A stretch of 64,000 nt of DNA from Lysobacterales bacterium PRO7 (GTDB lineage Bacteria; Pseudomonadota; Gammaproteobacteria; Xanthomonadales; Rhodanobacteraceae). Below the pieces are notes generated by a model. That model had not been told where the DNA came from, did no database searches, and saw nothing but the letters and a program-made list of their open reading frames with translations. Both the position numbers and the translations under genes were made by a program. Location: positions 37,542-101,541 of the forward strand of contig QWHH01000009.1 of assembly GCA_021404785.1 (NCBI GenBank). The letters are read 5' to 3'. Shown here piece after piece: positions 34,061 to 42,952 of this stretch (position 1 is the first letter of the stretch; each line of letters starts with the position of its first letter).

Positions 34061-34827
34061 GTTTCGCTTTGCATTTTCTCGGCGTTGGCTCCGCACAGGC
34101 GGTGGAACTGGGATCGTCCGGCGCCGTGCTCGAGCGCGATGGCAGGCCGCTACTGCTGATCGACTGCGGGCCGGAAACGCTGACGACCTACATGGAAGCC
34201 TATGGCGACCCGCCGCGCGCGGTGTACATCACGCATACGCACATGGACCACGTTGCCGGGCTGGAGCGCCTGTTCTATCGCGTGTATTTCGACGCCGTGC
34301 TGAAAGGCGCTGTGCGCTTGTTCGCACACGCCGCGCTGATCCCGCATCTGCAAGCGCGCGTGGCTGACTATCCTCAAGTCATCGCCGAGGGCGGCGCGAA
34401 CTTCTGGGATGGCTTTCACCTGATTCCGTGTTCGCGCGGATTCTGGCTCGACGGCCTGTGGTTCGATGTTTTTCCGACCCGGCATCACGCGCCGCACACT
34501 TCTTTCGGTATTGCATTGCGTGGATCGTTCGCCTGGACCGGCGACACGCGGCCGATTCCGGAAATGCTCGGCGAATTCGCGCCGGCGCCATCCGTGATCG
34601 CGCACGATTGCGCCTTGCACGGCAATCCTTCGCACACGGGTGTCGACGATCTGGCGCGTGAATACACGGATGAACAGCGCAGCCGCATGCGGCTGTACCA
34701 CTACGGCGGTGTGGCCGATGGCGGGGCGCTGGTACAGCGCGGCCATCGTGTGGCGCAGCGTGGCGAACGCATCGCGTTGCCGCCGCCGGTGGCGGAATCA
34801 GTACTCGCTTCCGGTGTTTCGGCATGA
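34057..34827 (+). CDS. MBL-fold metallohydrolase
   Basis: A 256-residue metallo-beta-lactamase fold hydrolase. HTHMDH near residue 55 is the zinc motif; later ligands are in FPTRHHAPH and IAHDC. The layout is closest to the RNase Z or cyclic phosphodiesterase-like branch. The GTG at 34057 overlaps the kdkA stop (GTGA) and gives the usual N-terminal SFALHFLGVGSAQ. It overlaps moaA by 4 nt. The substrate is unknown. Confidence 0.85.
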   Translation: MSFALHFLGVGSAQAVELGSSGAVLERDGRPLLLIDCGPETLTTYMEAYGDPPRAVYITHTHMDHVAGLERLFYRVYFDAVLKGAVRLFAHAALIPHLQARVADYPQVIAEGGANFWDGFHLIPCSRGFWLDGLWFDVFPTRHHAPHTSFGIALRGSFAWTGDTRPIPEMLGEFAPAPSVIAHDCALHGNPSHTGVDDLAREYTDEQRSRMRLYHYGGVADGGALVQRGHRVAQRGERIALPPPVAESVLASGVSA

Positions 34828-35867
34828 ACGATCCGGCGATGTCGCATCGTTCGGAACCAGCGCGCGATGCATTGTCGAGGCCGCTGCACGATCTGCGCAT
34901 CTCGGTGATCGACCGCTGCAATTTCCGTTGTACTTACTGCATGCCGGAAGACCAGTATGCGCACGATCACGCCTTCCTGCCCAAGGACGAGCGCCTGCGT
35001 TTCGAGGAAATCGAGCGCATCGCGCGCGCGTTCGCCGCTCTGGGCGTGCGCAAGCTGCGCCTGACCGGTGGCGAGCCGTTGTTGCGCCGCGACCTGTCGG
35101 AACTGGTGCGTCAGCTCGCGCGGATTCCGGGCGTGGACGACATCGCCCTGACCACGAATGGCGTGCTCTTGCCGAAACTCGTCCAAAAGCTGCGCGACGC
35201 CGGGTTGCAACGCCTGACCGTGTCGCTGGACAGCCTTGATGCGGCCACGTTTCGCGATCTGTCCGGCGGACGCGGCGAGGTCGCCGAGGTGCTGGCGGGG
35301 ATCGACGCCGCCGAGCGGGCGGGTTTTGCGTCCATCAAGATCAACTGCGTGGTCCTGCGCGGTGTCAACGATCATCAGGTGACGGATCTGGCCGAACACT
35401 TTCGCGGAACACCGCACGTCGTGCGCTTCATCGAGTACATGGATGTCGGCACGCTCAATCGCTGGAGTGCGCAAAACGTGGTACCCAGCGCGGAATTGCT
35501 GGCTCGCCTGCACGCACGCTGGCCGCTGCGTCCGCTCGATCCGAACTACCGCGGCGAAGTTGCGCAACGTTATGCCTATGCCGACGGCGCCGGCGAGATC
35601 GGCTTCATCAGTTCCGTATCGCAACCGTTCTGCGGTGACTGTTCGCGTGCGCGCCTGTCCGCGGACGGCAGGCTCTACACCTGCCTGTTTGCGCGCGCCG
35701 GCTTCGATTTGCGCGGCCCGTTGCGCGACGGCGCCGGCGACGAAGAATTGATGCGTCTGATCGGTGGGCGCTGGGCGCAGCGTTCGGACCGCTACAGCGA
35801 GCAGCGCGCGCAGTTGCGTGCGGCGGGCAACTCCGAAAAAGTCGAAATGTTTTCCATCGGCGGGTGA
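34824..35867 (+). CDS. moaA: GTP 3',8-cyclase MoaA
   Basis: A 347-residue radical SAM enzyme that converts GTP to 3',8-cH2GTP, the first step of molybdopterin synthesis. The radical SAM cluster motif [11 protein letters not shown] is near residue 33. The second cluster motif is [18 protein letters not shown] in the C-terminal part. The protein ends in Gly-Gly, which is required for activity. Start ATGA overlaps the MBL-fold gene. moaC follows after 1 nt. Confidence 0.96.
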   Translation: MNDPAMSHRSEPARDALSRPLHDLRISVIDRCNFRCTYCMPEDQYAHDHAFLPKDERLRFEEIERIARAFAALGVRKLRLTGGEPLLRRDLSELVRQLARIPGVDDIALTTNGVLLPKLVQKLRDAGLQRLTVSLDSLDAATFRDLSGGRGEVAEVLAGIDAAERAGFASIKINCVVLRGVNDHQVTDLAEHFRGTPHVVRFIEYMDVGTLNRWSAQNVVPSAELLARLHARWPLRPLDPNYRGEVAQRYAYADGAGEIGFISSVSQPFCGDCSRARLSADGRLYTCLFARAGFDLRGPLRDGAGDEELMRLIGGRWAQRSDRYSEQRAQLRAAGNSEKVEMFSIGG

Positions 35868-35868
35868 C

Positions 35869-36369
35869 ATGGGCAGAAAATCATCCACACTGACGCATAT
35901 CGACCATGCCGGTCGCCCGCGTATGGTCGATGTTGGCGCGAAAACAGCAACGGTGCGAACCGCAACTGCCCAGGCCGTCGTGCGTTTTCCGACAGCGGTG
36001 GCGCGCGCACTCAGGCGCGATGGCATGCGCGCGAAAAAGGGCCCCATCATCGACACTGCCATCATCGCGGGCACGATGGCGGTCAAGCGCACGCACGAAC
36101 TCATCCCGTTCTGCCATCCGCTCGCGATTGAGCGTTGCGATTTCACCGTGAAATTTGTGTCAGCCACCGAATTGGCCATCCACTGCGAAGTCGCAGTCAC
36201 GCACAAGACCGGTGTGGAGATGGAAGCGTTGACCGGCGCCAGCGTCGCGGCCCTGACCGTATACGACATGTGCAAGGCACTGTCGCACGAAATCGTCGTC
36301 ACCGAGGTGCGCTTGCTGGAGAAATCCGGCGGCAAACGCCGCGTGCGCGGCGGAAAGGTCGCACGATGA
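35869..36369 (+). CDS. moaC: Cyclic pyranopterin monophosphate synthase MoaC
   Basis: A 166-residue MoaC that makes cyclic pyranopterin monophosphate from the MoaA product. [32 protein letters not shown] and [21 protein letters not shown] contain the conserved catalytic Lys, His and Asp region. The length is normal. Its stop overlaps the moaD start by 4 nt. Confidence 0.96.
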   Translation: MGRKSSTLTHIDHAGRPRMVDVGAKTATVRTATAQAVVRFPTAVARALRRDGMRAKKGPIIDTAIIAGTMAVKRTHELIPFCHPLAIERCDFTVKFVSATELAIHCEVAVTHKTGVEMEALTGASVAALTVYDMCKALSHEIVVTEVRLLEKSGGKRRVRGGKVAR

Positions 36370-36605
36370 CGTATCGCGTGCTGTATTTCGCCTCGCTGCG
36401 CGACCGCGCCGGCACCGATGCCGAATCGGTGGATTTGCAGGCGATTGATGCACGGGCCCTGTATGCGCAACTGCGCGCGCGTCACGGATTCACGATGGGC
36501 GATGACAGGCTGCGCGTGGCGATCAACGGCGAGTTCGTCGGCTGGGAACACGCATTGCGCGACGGCGACGAAATCGCGTTTATCCCGCCGGTGAGCGGCG
36601 GCTGA
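36366..36605 (+). CDS. moaD: Molybdopterin synthase sulfur carrier subunit MoaD
   Basis: A 79-residue ubiquitin-like carrier ending in SGG; its C-terminal Gly is thiocarboxylated and delivers sulfur to molybdopterin. [10 protein letters not shown] near the start and [11 protein letters not shown] at the end are typical. The partner moaE follows after 2 nt. Confidence 0.94.
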   Translation: MTYRVLYFASLRDRAGTDAESVDLQAIDARALYAQLRARHGFTMGDDRLRVAINGEFVGWEHALRDGDEIAFIPPVSGG

Positions 36606-36607
36606 TC

Positions 36608-37015
36608 ATGTTTCACATCAGCGAAACCGCCATCGATACCGCCGCGCTCGCGCGCGAACTGGCGCTGGCACGCGCGGGCGCCTGCGTGACGTTCGAAGGC
36701 TGGGTGCGCGACCACAACGAAAGCCGAAGCGTCGTTCGGCTCGAATACCAGTCGTATGCGTCGTTGGCGCAAGTGGAAGGGCAGCGCATCCTTGCCGAAG
36801 CGTGCTCGAAATTCGCGATCCTCGGCGCGCGCTGCGTGCATCGCGTCGGCACATTGGAAGTCGGCGAACTCGCGGTCTGGGTCGGCGTCAGCGCAGCGCA
36901 TCGCGGCGCGGCCTTCGATGCCTGCTGCTACATCATCGACGAAGTGAAGAAGCGCGTGCCGATCTGGAAGAACGAACACTACGCCGATGGCGAATCGGGG
37001 TGGCTGCACCCCTGA
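36608..37015 (+). CDS. moaE: Molybdopterin synthase catalytic subunit MoaE
   Basis: A 135-residue MoaE that inserts dithiolene sulfur into precursor Z together with MoaD. CVTFEGWVRDHNESR, the LEYQSYASLA strand and the conserved WKNEHYADG with the active-site Lys are present. The operon lacks moaB, moeA and mobA here. It converges with a protease pseudogene 5 nt away, with no terminator between them. Confidence 0.95.
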   Translation: MFHISETAIDTAALARELALARAGACVTFEGWVRDHNESRSVVRLEYQSYASLAQVEGQRILAEACSKFAILGARCVHRVGTLEVGELAVWVGVSAAHRGAAFDACCYIIDEVKKRVPIWKNEHYADGESGWLHP

Positions 37016-37020
37016 ATGCG

Positions 37021-39033
37021 CTATGGTCCGAAACCGTCGGCGAAGATGCGATCGGTGACTTCAAATCCGTCGCCGAAAATGTGGTCGTTGGCAAGGGTGA
37101 AATTGCCCGGCGAGACATTGAAGAAGATGTTGTTGCTGCAACGCACTTCAACGCGCGCGGTCGTAGACGGCAGCAGGTTCGGCACGGTCAGCGTGGTGGT
37201 GCCTGAATTCGGGATCGCGCCCGCCAGTACGGTCGGAAATGTGTAGCCGCCGTCGCTGGAATACAGCACATCGACATTCGCGCAACTGACCGGCGCGGCC
37301 GTGGTATTGGCGACGTTCCAGGCCACGTTCTGGCTGGTAAGCGCCGTCCACGTCGTGCCTGCGGTGGGCGCGGTCACGACGAAGGGGCCGGCGGCGCTGG
37401 TGACATGGATAACCGTATCGGCGCTGGAACTCGCGCCGAATTGCGGCGTCCCAGGCACGCCGTGGTTGTCGCGCACGGTCAGGCGAAAATCGAGATCGCG
37501 CGTGGTCCTGGGCCAGGTTTCGCCGGGCACGAAACCCGCGCCGAGCACGGTGTCGATCTTCGGAAAAACGCGCGTGCCGTTCACTGTCGCGTTGAAGCTG
37601 CGGAAGATCGGCCCGTTGCCGATATCGCCCTGCGCCAGCGTGGTGGTGGAACCCAGGTCGTACTGCTCCCAGTTGTAGCTAATCGCATCGCCATCGGCGT
37701 CATTTGCCGACGCCGAGATCGCAAAAGGCGTCTGCATCGGAATGGTCAGGCCATTGGGTATCGACGCAGTGTCGATCACTGGCGCCTGATCGGTGCTGGC
37801 GGTTGCCGCGGCGCAACTGCCGCCGGTGCTGCTGATCCAGGTATTGATTTCGCTCAGGCTTTTGGCGTGGAAATACGGGTCTGAGTGCGGTTACAGGTCG
37901 TCCGCGCCGCAGATGCCGGCGTAGGCCATGATCGTGGAACCGCTGCCCGGTTCATAGGCCGCATTCGCTGCGCGATTGCCGCCGCCGCAGTTGCTGGTGC
38001 TGGAATTGAACGTGTGGTTGCCGCCGAACTGGTGGCCCATTTCGTGCGCGACGTAGTCGATATAGAACGCATCACCGGTCGGGCTGAGCAAGCCTGTGGT
38101 GCCGCCTGCTTTTGACGACGTGCATGTCACACCCAGATAGGCGACGCCACCGCTGCCGGTGGTGAACACATGGCCGATGTCGAAGTTGGCGTTGCCGATG
38201 ACGCTGGCAAGGTTCGTGATGTTCTCGTTCAGGGCGCCCGAGTCATTCGAGTAGGGGTCGCCGCTTGCGCTTGGGTAGATGATCGCGTTGTCGTTCGCGA
38301 TCAGGGTCATGTGCACGCCGAGTTCGGTTTCATACACCTGGTTGACGCGATTCATCGCGGTGACGACATTGGCCAGTCCGCAGGCGACCGTGACATTGCC
38401 GGGGCACACCGCGGCGACATAGAAATGGTTGGCGGCAACGGCGGCGCGATACACGCGTTGCGTCGCGCCGGTGACGGTCATGGGCGCCGGCGCGATCAGG
38501 CTGCGCCCTGACGGGTCGGGCCCGCCGTTGTGAACATCGCACTGGAATCCCTGTGCCGGCGGCGCCAGATCCGCGCGACGAAAGCTCAGGTAACGGGTGC
38601 CGGACGACAAACTCTCCGGACGCACGACCCAGATGCCATCGCCATCGAACACCATCGCCTGCAGGCCCTGCGGGGAGACGTCCACACGCGCCATGCGTCC
38701 GGCGCCATCCTTGCCGGCCAGGCTGACGATATCCGGAAACTTGTCCTGCAATTCATCCGGCATTGTGCGCGAATCGGCCAGCAGGAAGTCGCTGAAGCTG
38801 CCGTCCGGGTGCGGCAGGACAAAGGTGACCACTGCGGCGCCGTGACGCGCCGAAGCGAGCAGGGTGCGAGTGCCGTCGAGATCCAGCGCGAGCGATCGGT
38901 AGGCGGATACCGGCGGCGCGTCGGCAGACAGGGTGCGTGCGAGCGTGTCGTGCCAGAGCGAACGCGAAGCATCTGCAGCGAGTGCCGTATTTGCTGCGGC
39001 GAGCGCCGCAAGCCAGACCAGAAAACGGCGCAT
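37021..39033 (-). pseudogene. Secreted reprolysin-like zinc metalloprotease, in-frame stop
   Basis: A 671-codon frame with a TAA at codon 381 (37893-37891). The first part has a signal peptide (about 1-20), a prodomain-like region and the zinc site HEMGHQFGGNH (His330, Glu331, His334, His340) with GSTIMAYAGICGADDL after it. The TAA follows directly, and the same frame continues PHSDPYFHAKSLSEIN, the expected continuation of this protease family. Bacterial beta-sandwich segments follow, and the end is FGDGFEVTDRIFADGFGP. A single C-to-T change of a Gln codon would explain it. A 380-residue product with all zinc ligands could still be made. The reference base, a sequencing error or readthrough cannot be judged from here. 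Confidence 0.85.
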
Positions 39034-39065
39034 TGACCAAGCCCCGAACTTGATTGAGTGGCGGC

Positions 39066-39169
39066 GGCCCCGCCAGCCACATCCCGGCACCCGAATCGTT
39101 CACTACCGTTGCTGCCTTCCGGCCCTGGCGGGATTTGCAAACTATCGTCGCGGGAGCACCGACGGGGCC
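39066..39169 (-). ncRNA. ffs: Signal recognition particle 4.5S RNA
   Basis: Minus strand. The conserved apical part CAGGGCCGGAAGGCAGCAAC is present, and the ends GGCCCCG and CGGGGCC pair. The helix between them includes GGTGCTCCCGC and GGGTGCCGGGA. About 104 nt long, it is the small bacterial SRP RNA. It starts 9 nt after a tRNA-Ser gene on the same strand. Confidence 0.95.
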
Positions 39170-39178
39170 ACCATAGAC

Positions 39179-39270
39179 TGGCGGAGAGGGCGGGATTCGA
39201 ACCCGCGAAGCGGTTTGACCCGCTTACACACTTTCCAGGCGTGCTCCTTCAACCACTCGGACACCTCTCC
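39179..39270 (-). tRNA. tRNA-Ser (anticodon GGA)
   Basis: Minus strand, 92 nt with encoded CCA. Class II fold with acceptor GGAGAGG/CCTCTCC, anticodon loop CTGGAAA reading UCC/UCU, a long variable arm and a GGTTCGAATCC T arm. It lies 9 nt before the SRP RNA gene, so a joint transcript is likely. Confidence 0.96.
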
Positions 39271-39283
39271 GGGAAGGCCGCGC

Positions 39284-39312
39284 AGGATACCGGACAAGGC
39301 GCGCCCAAACAA
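39284..39312 (-). promoter_or_regulatory. Candidate promoter of tRNA-Ser(GGA)-ffs
   Basis: TTGTTT (39312-39307) and TATCCT (39289-39284) are 17 nt apart. The tRNA begins 13 nt after the -10 box. The -35 match is modest. Confidence 0.5.
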
Positions 39313-39321
39313 GACAATCGC

Positions 39322-39350
39322 TTGGTCTGCGGCGCGTAAGTTGGCACAAT
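39322..39350 (+). promoter_or_regulatory. Candidate promoter of dnaX
   Basis: TTGGTC (39322-39327) and CACAAT (39345-39350) are 17 nt apart, with the dnaX ATG 27 nt downstream of the -10 box. It lies back to back with the tRNA-Ser promoter. Confidence 0.45.
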
Positions 39351-39377
39351 CGGAGTCTGGCAATTCCCGGTGGCGGC

Positions 39378-40988
39378 ATGTCGTACCAAGTCCTCGCGCG
39401 CAAATGGCGGCCGAAAAAGTTCTCCGAACTGGTCGGACAGGAACACGTCGTGCGCGCGCTGACCAATGCGCTGGAATCCCGGCGCGTGCACCACGCCTTC
39501 CTGTTCACCGGCACGCGCGGCATCGGCAAGACGACCATCGCGCGCATCTTCGCCAAGTCGCTGAATTGCGAACGCGGGCAATCGGCCAATCCCTGCGGTG
39601 AATGCGCGGCCTGCCGCGACATCGACGCCGGCCGCTTCATGGACATGATCGAGATCGACGCGGCCAGCAACACCGGCGTCGACGACGTGCGCCAGGTGAT
39701 CGAGAACGCGCAATACGCGCCCTCGCGCGGACGCTTCAAGGTGTACCTCATCGACGAAGTGCACATGCTCAGCAAATCCGCGTTCAACGCGCTGCTGAAA
39801 ACGCTCGAAGAGCCGCCCGAGCATGTGAAGTTCCTGCTCGCCACCACCGATCCGCAGAAATTGCCGGTGACGGTGCTGTCGCGTTGCCTCAAGTTCAATT
39901 TGAAGCGCTTGTTGCCGGACCAGATCGTCGGCCAGATGCAGCATATCCTCGATGCGGAAAAGATCGCCTACGACGCCGATGCGCTGGATGAACTCGCGCG
40001 CGGCGCGGATGGCTCCCTGCGCGACGGACTCTCGCTGCTGGACCAGGCCATCGCTTACGGCGCCGGCAGCGTGCATGCCGCCGAAGTGCGGCAAATGCTC
40101 GGCACGATCGAGCGCAGCGAGGTGTTCGCGCTGATCGAAGCCGTGCACGCCGGCGACGGCGCAAGACTCATGGCCCAGATCGAGCATTTGTCCGAATTCG
40201 CGCCGGATTTTTCCGGTGTGCTCGACGACCTCGCCACGGCACTGCATCGCGTGCAGATCGCGCAGGTGATCGGTACGGCGGATGCGGATCCGCGCACGCA
40301 GGCTTTGGCTGAAACGCTTGGCGCCGAGGAAGTCCAGCTTTACTACCAGATCGCGACCACCGGACGCCGCGATTTGCCGATCGCGCCGACGCCGCGTGCC
40401 GGATTCGAGATGACCCTGCTGCGCATGCTCGCGTTCCGGCCGGCGAATGCGACGGGTGAAACCGCGAGCCGCAAACCCGAACCGGCAAAGCCGGCGCCAC
40501 GTGTCGTGCCGAGCGCGCCGGCAACGTCGTCCAAGCCCGCGCCGCGCAGCGAGGCGCGGGCGGCATCGGATATCCCAAACGATGCAGCGATCCGCGCGGC
40601 GCAATCCGGGGACTGGCCCGCGCTCATCGCCGCTGCCGGCGTGCGCGGTCCTGCCGGGCAACTCGCCCAGCACGCCGCGCTGCTTGGCATCGACGCGGGC
40701 GTCATGCGCCTCGAACTGAAAACCGACCACGAACATCTGCGCGCACCGATGCTGGTGTCGCAATTGCAGGATGCGCTCGGCAAGGCGCTCGGGCGCGACG
40801 TGACGTTGCGTTTCGAGAAGACGACGACGGCTTCGCTGCCCACCCCGGCCGACCTCGCACGCAGTCGCAAGGACGCCAACCACAAAGCGGCCGAAGCAGC
40901 GCTGCATGCCGATCCGGTCGTGCAAGGCATGATCCGCGATTTTGGCGCGCGCGTGATTCCCGAATCAATCAAGGCAACGGAGAAGTGA
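39378..40988 (+). CDS. dnaX: DNA polymerase III subunit gamma/tau
   Basis: A 536-residue clamp-loader ATPase. Walker A GTRGIGKT is at 45-52, zinc Cys at 64, 73, 76 and 79, and Walker B is VYLIDEVHML. The linker at about 355-400 is Pro/Ala/Lys-rich, and the C-terminal domain is short compared with E. coli tau. No A-run slippery site is visible where a gamma frameshift would be expected, so a single product is likely. It is followed after 1 nt by ybaB. Confidence 0.96.
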   Translation: MSYQVLARKWRPKKFSELVGQEHVVRALTNALESRRVHHAFLFTGTRGIGKTTIARIFAKSLNCERGQSANPCGECAACRDIDAGRFMDMIEIDAASNTGVDDVRQVIENAQYAPSRGRFKVYLIDEVHMLSKSAFNALLKTLEEPPEHVKFLLATTDPQKLPVTVLSRCLKFNLKRLLPDQIVGQMQHILDAEKIAYDADALDELARGADGSLRDGLSLLDQAIAYGAGSVHAAEVRQMLGTIERSEVFALIEAVHAGDGARLMAQIEHLSEFAPDFSGVLDDLATALHRVQIAQVIGTADADPRTQALAETLGAEEVQLYYQIATTGRRDLPIAPTPRAGFEMTLLRMLAFRPANATGETASRKPEPAKPAPRVVPSAPATSSKPAPRSEARAASDIPNDAAIRAAQSGDWPALIAAAGVRGPAGQLAQHAALLGIDAGVMRLELKTDHEHLRAPMLVSQLQDALGKALGRDVTLRFEKTTTASLPTPADLARSRKDANHKAAEAALHADPVVQGMIRDFGARVIPESIKATEK

Positions 40989-40989
40989 C

Positions 40990-41313
40990 ATGCGCGGACC
41001 CATGGCGCAAATCATGCAGCAGGCGCAGCGCATGCAGGACGACCTCAAACGCGCGCAGGAAGAACTGGCCAGGCTCGAAGTCACCGGCCAATCCGGTGGC
41101 GGCGTGGTCAGCGTGACCATGAACGGTCGCCACGAAGTGCGTAGCGTGCGCATCGACCGCAAGCTGTTCGCGGACGATCCGGAAATGGCCGAGGATCTCG
41201 TCGCCGCCGCGATCAATGATGCGGTGAACAAGATTTCCGCGGCCAGTCAGGAAAGAATGGGCGCCGTTGCAGGCGGGATGAACCTCCCGCCGGGGTTCAA
41301 GCTGCCGTTCTAG
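40990..41313 (+). CDS. ybaB: Nucleoid-associated protein YbaB/EbfC
   Basis: A 107-residue DNA-binding nucleoid protein. QIMQQAQRMQDDLKRAQEELA is the N-terminal coiled coil, and VTMNGRHEVRSVRIDRKLF the central strands. It belongs to the common dnaX-ybaB-recR cluster. A dispersed repeat separates it from recR. Confidence 0.94.
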   Translation: MRGPMAQIMQQAQRMQDDLKRAQEELARLEVTGQSGGGVVSVTMNGRHEVRSVRIDRKLFADDPEMAEDLVAAAINDAVNKISAASQERMGAVAGGMNLPPGFKLPF

Positions 41314-41323
41314 TTTTTTGCTC

Positions 41324-41441
41324 GTCATTCCGGCATGGAATGCCGGAATCCAGATGCCAGGGATGGCGATTCGCTGTGCATGTGCACTCAGTTCTCCGGC
41401 ATCCGTGCAGTCTGGATCCCGGCAATCCCTGCCGGGATGAC
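41324..41441. repeat. Dispersed inverted-terminal repeat element, copy 2
   Basis: A 118-nt element between ybaB and recR starts GTCATTCCGGCATGGAATGC and ends CCTGCCGGGATGAC. It is related to the copy at 21207-21291 and has an internal expansion of about 33 nt. It splits a usually tight gene cluster without breaking a gene. Confidence 0.8.
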
Positions 41442-41464
41442 AGGAAAGGAAAACTTTTCGGCCG

Positions 41465-42067
41465 ATGTCATCCTCCACACTTTTGAACGAACTCATCGAA
41501 GCCCTGCGCTGCCTGCCCGGCGTGGGCTCGAAGACCGCGCAGCGCATGGCGTTCCACATGCTCGAGCGCGATCGCGCGGGCGCGCGCAGGCTGGCGGAAA
41601 AACTGGGCCAGGCGACCGAACGCATCGGCAATTGCACGCGCTGCCGCACCTTCAGCGAAGAAAAAATTTGCGTGCTGTGCGCGAGCGCGTCACGCGATGC
41701 CACCTTGCTGTGCGTCGTCGAGACGCCGGCCGACCAGCTCGCGATCGAACAGGCAACGGGTTACCGCGGACGCTACTTCGTCCTGCTCGGCCGGCTATCG
41801 CCGCTGGACGGACTTGGTCCGAAAGAAATCGGCCTCGATCTGCTCGCCGCGCGGCTTGCCGAAGGCGAGGTGAGCGAGCTGATCGTGGCGACCAATCCCA
41901 CCGTCGAAGGCGAGGCCACGTCACACATGCTCAGCGGGATCGCGCGCAGCGCGGGCGTGCGCGCCACGCGCCTGGCGCATGGCGTGCCGTTGGGCGGCGA
42001 ACTTGAATACATCGATCGGGGTACGCTTGCCCACGCATTTGGCTCTCGGCTCACCTTGGAAGAATAG
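41465..42067 (+). CDS. recR: Recombination mediator RecR
   Basis: A 200-residue RecR of the RecFOR pathway, which loads RecA on gapped DNA. The N-terminal helix-hairpin-helix [15 protein letters not shown] precedes a zinc finger with Cys57, Cys60, Cys69 and Cys72. A Toprim domain follows ([15 protein letters not shown], then [12 protein letters not shown]). A terminal Walker-like part completes a normal length. Confidence 0.95.
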   Translation: MSSSTLLNELIEALRCLPGVGSKTAQRMAFHMLERDRAGARRLAEKLGQATERIGNCTRCRTFSEEKICVLCASASRDATLLCVVETPADQLAIEQATGYRGRYFVLLGRLSPLDGLGPKEIGLDLLAARLAEGEVSELIVATNPTVEGEATSHMLSGIARSAGVRATRLAHGVPLGGELEYIDRGTLAHAFGSRLTLEE

Positions 42068-42072
42068 CCATC

Positions 42073-42417
42073 ATGGCCGACACGATTTTCGACAAGATCA
42101 TCCGCCGCGAGATTCCCGCCGACATCGTCTATGAGGACGACGACGTGCTCGCTTTCCGCGACATTGCTCCGGCGGCGCCGGTGCACGTGCTGTTCATTCC
42201 GAAAAAACCCATAGCAACCGTGAACGACGCGACGGACGCCGACGCCGTGCTGATCGGCAAGCTTGTGCTAGCCGCCGCGCGTTGGGCCAAGGCGCAGGGC
42301 TTCGCGGAAAAGGGTTATCGCCTGGTGACGAATTGCAACAAGGATGGCGGCCAGACGGTATTCCACATCCACCTGCATCTGCTTGCGGGAAGGCAGATGA
42401 CGTGGCCACCTGGCTGA
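42073..42417 (+). CDS. HIT family (HinT-like) nucleotide-binding protein
   Basis: A 114-residue histidine triad hydrolase acting on purine nucleoside phosphoramidates. The triad HIHLHLL (His98, His100, His102) and the N-terminal DTIFDKIIRREIPADIVYEDDDVLAF are typical. It starts 5 nt after recR and converges with the PAP2 gene 4 nt away. Confidence 0.93.
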   Translation: MADTIFDKIIRREIPADIVYEDDDVLAFRDIAPAAPVHVLFIPKKPIATVNDATDADAVLIGKLVLAAARWAKAQGFAEKGYRLVTNCNKDGGQTVFHIHLHLLAGRQMTWPPG

Positions 42418-42421
42418 TTCA

Positions 42422-42952
42422 TCAAACCATCGACCCCACCCAAAGCGAACCCGCGCCGAGTGCGCCTCCGATGCCGACCGCGGCCAGTACGTCGCTTGGA
42501 TAGTGCAGCCCCAACACGACGCGCGACGCAGCCACCAGTGCCGTGAACGTCAGCAACAGTGGCGCAAGCGCGGGAAAATGCGCCAGCGCCACGACGCTGA
42601 AGCTCACCGCATGCAAGGTGTGCCCGGACGGGAAGCTGAATTCATCCAGTGGCGGTACCCATGCGATCACGCCGTCGCAGCTGCGAAAAGGGCGCGGGCG
42701 TTGTGTCCAATGCTTCAGGCGGCGATACAGGCACAGCGCGATGAGTCCGGTGAGCAGCATCTGCCCGGCGGCGATCGCGCCGGGTGCGCCACCGAAGATC
42801 GCCAGCGCCAGCATCAGCGCGTACCAGAAAATCCCGTCGCCGAGCCGGCTCACTGCACCGAAGAATTGCGCAACGGTGCGGCGCGCGCCCCAGCGGTTGG
42901 CGCTGATGCACAGGCGCCGGTCAAATCCGGGCGACGGCGACAGGAAGTGCAT
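42422..42952 (-). CDS. PAP2 family phosphatase
   Basis: A 176-residue membrane phosphatase with about five helices. The phosphatase motifs are KHWTQRPRPF, FPSGHTLHAVSF and SRVVLGLHYPSDVLA. Such enzymes dephosphorylate undecaprenyl pyrophosphate or phosphatidic acid. The ATG at 42952 has GAGGAG upstream and overlaps the GT4 gene by 32 nt, so both are probably translated from one mRNA. Confidence 0.88.
   Translation of the reverse strand: MHFLSPSPGFDRRLCISANRWGARRTVAQFFGAVSRLGDGIFWYALMLALAIFGGAPGAIAAGQMLLTGLIALCLYRRLKHWTQRPRPFRSCDGVIAWVPPLDEFSFPSGHTLHAVSFSVVALAHFPALAPLLLTFTALVAASRVVLGLHYPSDVLAAVGIGGALGAGSLWVGSMV

Noticed and set aside
39378-40988. Programmed frameshift in dnaX making gamma
   Set aside because: No A-AAA-AAG-type slippery run with a following hairpin is seen in the linker region; the only A-run is near the start of the gene.
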